From: Hyphomonas sp.
Lineage (GTDB): Bacteria; Pseudomonadota; Alphaproteobacteria; Caulobacterales; Hyphomonadaceae
Reading direction: 5' to 3'
NCBI GenBank assembly: GCA_003486945.1
Contig: DNFL01000233.1
Location: forward strand, 1 to 6,228
DNA length: 6,228 nucleotides
Shown: positions 4,271 to 6,228 of the stretch, piece after piece
Position numbering within the stretch: position 1 is the stretch's first letter
Layout: each line of letters opens with the position of its first letter
Position numbers and translations under genes: made by a program
Notes under the pieces: generated by a model
What the model was told of the DNA's origin: nothing
The model's database searches: none
What the model saw: the letters and a program-made list of their open reading frames with translations, nothing else

Positions 4271-6228
4271 ATGGCTGTCACGAACCGCGACATGGCCAAC
4301 GCCGTGCGCGCCCTTTCGATGGATGCAGTTGAAGCCGCCAAGTCGGGCCATGTCGGCCTGCCGCTCGGGATGGCAGACACCGCGACGGTGCTGTTCCGCA
4401 AGGTGCTGAAATACAATCCGAAAGATCCGACTTGGCCGGACCGCGACCGGTTCATCCTGTCGGCGGGCCATGGCTCGATGCTGATCTATTCGCTGCTCCA
4501 CCTGACGGGCTATGCCTCGGTCAGCCGCGACGATATTCGCAACTTCCGCCAGCTGGGCGCCAGCACGCCGGGCCACCCGGAAAATTTCGTCACTGCCGGT
4601 GTCGAGACCACAACCGGCCCACTGGGGCAGGGGATTGCGACGGCGGTGGGCATGGCGATGGCAGAGCGCCATCTGAATGCGCGCTTTGGCAATGATCTCG
4701 TCGACCACCATACCTGGGTGATTGCCGGCGATGGCTGCCTGATGGAAGGCGTGAGCCAGGAGGCGATCACGCTGGCCGGGCATATGAAGCTGTCGAAGCT
4801 GATCGTACTGTTCGATGATAATGCCGTGACGATCGATGGCTCGACGGAGCTGTCTGATTCGACAGATCAGTGCGCGCGCTTCGAAGCGTCCGGCTGGGTC
4901 AGCCGCAAGGTGGACGGCCATGACGAGAAGGATGTCGAAGCCGCGCTGAAATGGGCAACGAAGCAGAAGAAGCCTGTCTTCCTCGCCGTGAAAACGATCA
5001 TCGGGTTTGGCGCGCCGAAACTCGCCGGCACTGGCAAGGCGCATGGCGGCCCCTACGGCGCCGAGGAAATCGAAGGCATCCGCAAATCGCTGAACTGGCC
5101 GCATGCGCCGTTCGAAGTGCCGGAAGCCATCGAAAAGGCCTGGGCGAAAGCCGGTGAGCGCGGCGCGGCAGAATATGCGGCGTGGAAGAAGCGCCTCGCG
5201 GCGAGTGCGCACAAGGGCGAGTTCAATGCGGCCATCGCGCGGCGCCTGCCGAAAAATCTCGGCAAGGCGATCAACAAGCACAAGAAGGCTGTCGTCGATG
5301 GCGGCGCTTCGAAAGCGACGCGCGTGTGGAGCGGCGAAGCGCTGGAAGTGATCACCGGTCTCGTGCCGGAAATGGTCGGTGGTTCGGCGGACCTGACGGG
5401 ATCGAACAATACCAAGACCAGCCACACGGCGCCGATGACGCCGAAGAACTGGGGCGGGCGTTATGTGCACTACGGCGTGCGCGAGCACGGCATGGCGGCT
5501 GCGATGAACGGCATGTCGCTGCACGGCGGCATCATCCCGTACTCCGGCACGTTCCTTGTGTTCGCGGACTATAGCCGCGCGGCGATCCGGCTGGGCGCGC
5601 TGATGGGCGCGCAGGTGATCCATGTGATGACGCACGATTCCATCGGCGTCGGAGAGGACGGGCCGACGCATCAGCCGGTCGAGCATTTCGCGGCGCTCCG
5701 CGCCATTCCGAACCTCAACCTGCTGCGCCCCTGCGATCTGACCGAGACGATCGAGGCCTATGAAGTCGCGCTGGCCTCCCGGCGCCGGCCGAGCGTCTTT
5801 GCGCTGTCGCGCCAGAACCTGCCGCAGTTGCGCAAGACCTTCACGGCCAGAAACCTCTCGGCGCTCGGTGCCTACGAGATCAGCCCGGCGGCCGGCAAGG
5901 CGGAGGTTTCGATCTTCGCCTCCGGTTCGGAGGTGTCGATGGCGGTGGCCGCGCAGAAACTGCTGTCGGAAAAGGGTGTCCTGGCGCGGGTCGTGTCCGT
6001 GCCTTGCCTCGACCTCTTCCTCGATCAGCCGGAAGCCTACCGGCGCAAGGTGATCGGCCGGGCGAAGGTGAAGATCGCCGTCGAGGCCGGCATCCGGCAA
6101 GGATGGGATTCGATCATTGGCGGTGAGGGAATCTTCATCGGAATGAATGGTTTCGGCGCGTCCGGGCCGGCGGCAAAGGTTTATCAGCATTTCGGCATTA
6201 CGGCCGCTGGCGTGGCGGATGCCGCGAT
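4271..6228 (+). CDS. tkt: Transketolase (3' partial)
   Basis: It is a thiamine-diphosphate enzyme moving two-carbon units between ketose and aldose phosphates in the pentose phosphate (or Calvin) pathway, in the cytoplasm. I read the frame from ATG 4271 to the right edge, 652 codons with no stop or frameshift. Usual length is about 660, so only the extreme C-terminus is missing. Landmarks: SGH (25-27), AGHGS (65-69), PGHPE (100-104), GPLGQG (116-121), the ThDP motif GDG (153-155) to DDN (182-184), AHGGPYG (257-263), GSADLTGSN (371-379), YGVREHGMA (401-409, catalytic Glu405), [19 protein letters not shown] (454-472) and SRQNLP (513-518). All catalytic residues are present. SGH is followed by Val rather than the more common Pro. 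The start is preferred over ATG 4292 because AGGAGA (4257-4262) lies 8 bases before it. It is transcribed divergently from zauP-zapA. Downstream genes are outside the window. Confidence 0.97.
   Translation, partial: MAVTNRDMANAVRALSMDAVEAAKSGHVGLPLGMADTATVLFRKVLKYNPKDPTWPDRDRFILSAGHGSMLIYSLLHLTGYASVSRDDIRNFRQLGASTPGHPENFVTAGVETTTGPLGQGIATAVGMAMAERHLNARFGNDLVDHHTWVIAGDGCLMEGVSQEAITLAGHMKLSKLIVLFDDNAVTIDGSTELSDSTDQCARFEASGWVSRKVDGHDEKDVEAALKWATKQKKPVFLAVKTIIGFGAPKLAGTGKAHGGPYGAEEIEGIRKSLNWPHAPFEVPEAIEKAWAKAGERGAAEYAAWKKRLAASAHKGEFNAAIARRLPKNLGKAINKHKKAVVDGGASKATRVWSGEALEVITGLVPEMVGGSADLTGSNNTKTSHTAPMTPKNWGGRYVHYGVREHGMAAAMNGMSLHGGIIPYSGTFLVFADYSRAAIRLGALMGAQVIHVMTHDSIGVGEDGPTHQPVEHFAALRAIPNLNLLRPCDLTETIEAYEVALASRRRPSVFALSRQNLPQLRKTFTARNLSALGAYEISPAAGKAEVSIFASGSEVSMAVAAQKLLSEKGVLARVVSVPCLDLFLDQPEAYRRKVIGRAKVKIAVEAGIRQGWDSIIGGEGIFIGMNGFGASGPAAKVYQHFGITAAGVADAA

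Noticed and set aside
4232..6190. A 652-codon open frame on the minus strand opposite transketolase
   Set aside because: It is the antisense shadow of tkt, whose plus-strand frame is complete with every transketolase motif. The shadow is rich in Arg, His and Ala, has no recognisable domain, and arises from the GC bias at third positions.

Overview
The window is ordinary chromosomal DNA, GC-rich and strongly GC-biased at third codon positions, most likely from an alphaproteobacterium of the Caulobacterales or Hyphomonadales type. The best evidence for this is the block tkt <> zauP-zapA followed by a HIG1-type twin-transmembrane gene and a PduO-type cobalamin adenosyltransferase. A second clue is one perfect match to the Caulobacter housekeeping -10 element. 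I see no phage genes, insertion sequences, CRISPR array, tRNA or rRNA, and no undescribed multi-gene system.

Layout: (1) 1-2247, plus strand, is a run of three genes: the 3' part of an atypical short-chain dehydrogenase/epimerase, a VOC (glyoxalase-fold) protein, and a metallo-beta-lactamase-fold hydrolase. The last two overlap by 8 bases. (2) 2255-3490, minus strand, is a compact operon read in the order HIG1 protein, PduO-type adenosyltransferase, GFA-like zinc protein. It converges on the first run with only 7 bases between stop codons, and a GC hairpin sits over the junction. (3) 3582-4164, minus strand, is the cell-division pair zauP-zapA, separated by 4 bases. (4) 4271 to the right edge, plus strand, is transketolase, open for 652 codons and lacking only its last few residues. 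All space not covered by genes is in short gaps (7 to 106 bases), each described below.

The regulatory content is more interesting than the genes. The 106-base divergent region between zauP and tkt has two GANTC sites (the CcrM methylation motif) although such sites are scarce in the rest of the window. One lies at the centre of a perfect 13-base dyad between the -35 and -10 of the likely tkt promoter. This suggests, but does not prove, cell-cycle (GcrA/CcrM) control of transketolase and possibly of the Z-ring genes. Other candidates are a 10-bp hairpin that would mask the ribosome binding site of the VOC gene, and a dyad in the -35 position of the HIG1-pduO promoter.

How the genes work together: ZauP and ZapA act together on the Z-ring, and Tkt serves the pentose phosphate pathway. 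The adenosyltransferase makes adenosylcobalamin. Roles for the SDR, VOC, MBL and GFA-like proteins are known only at family level; small-molecule or aldehyde/thioester detoxification is a guess.
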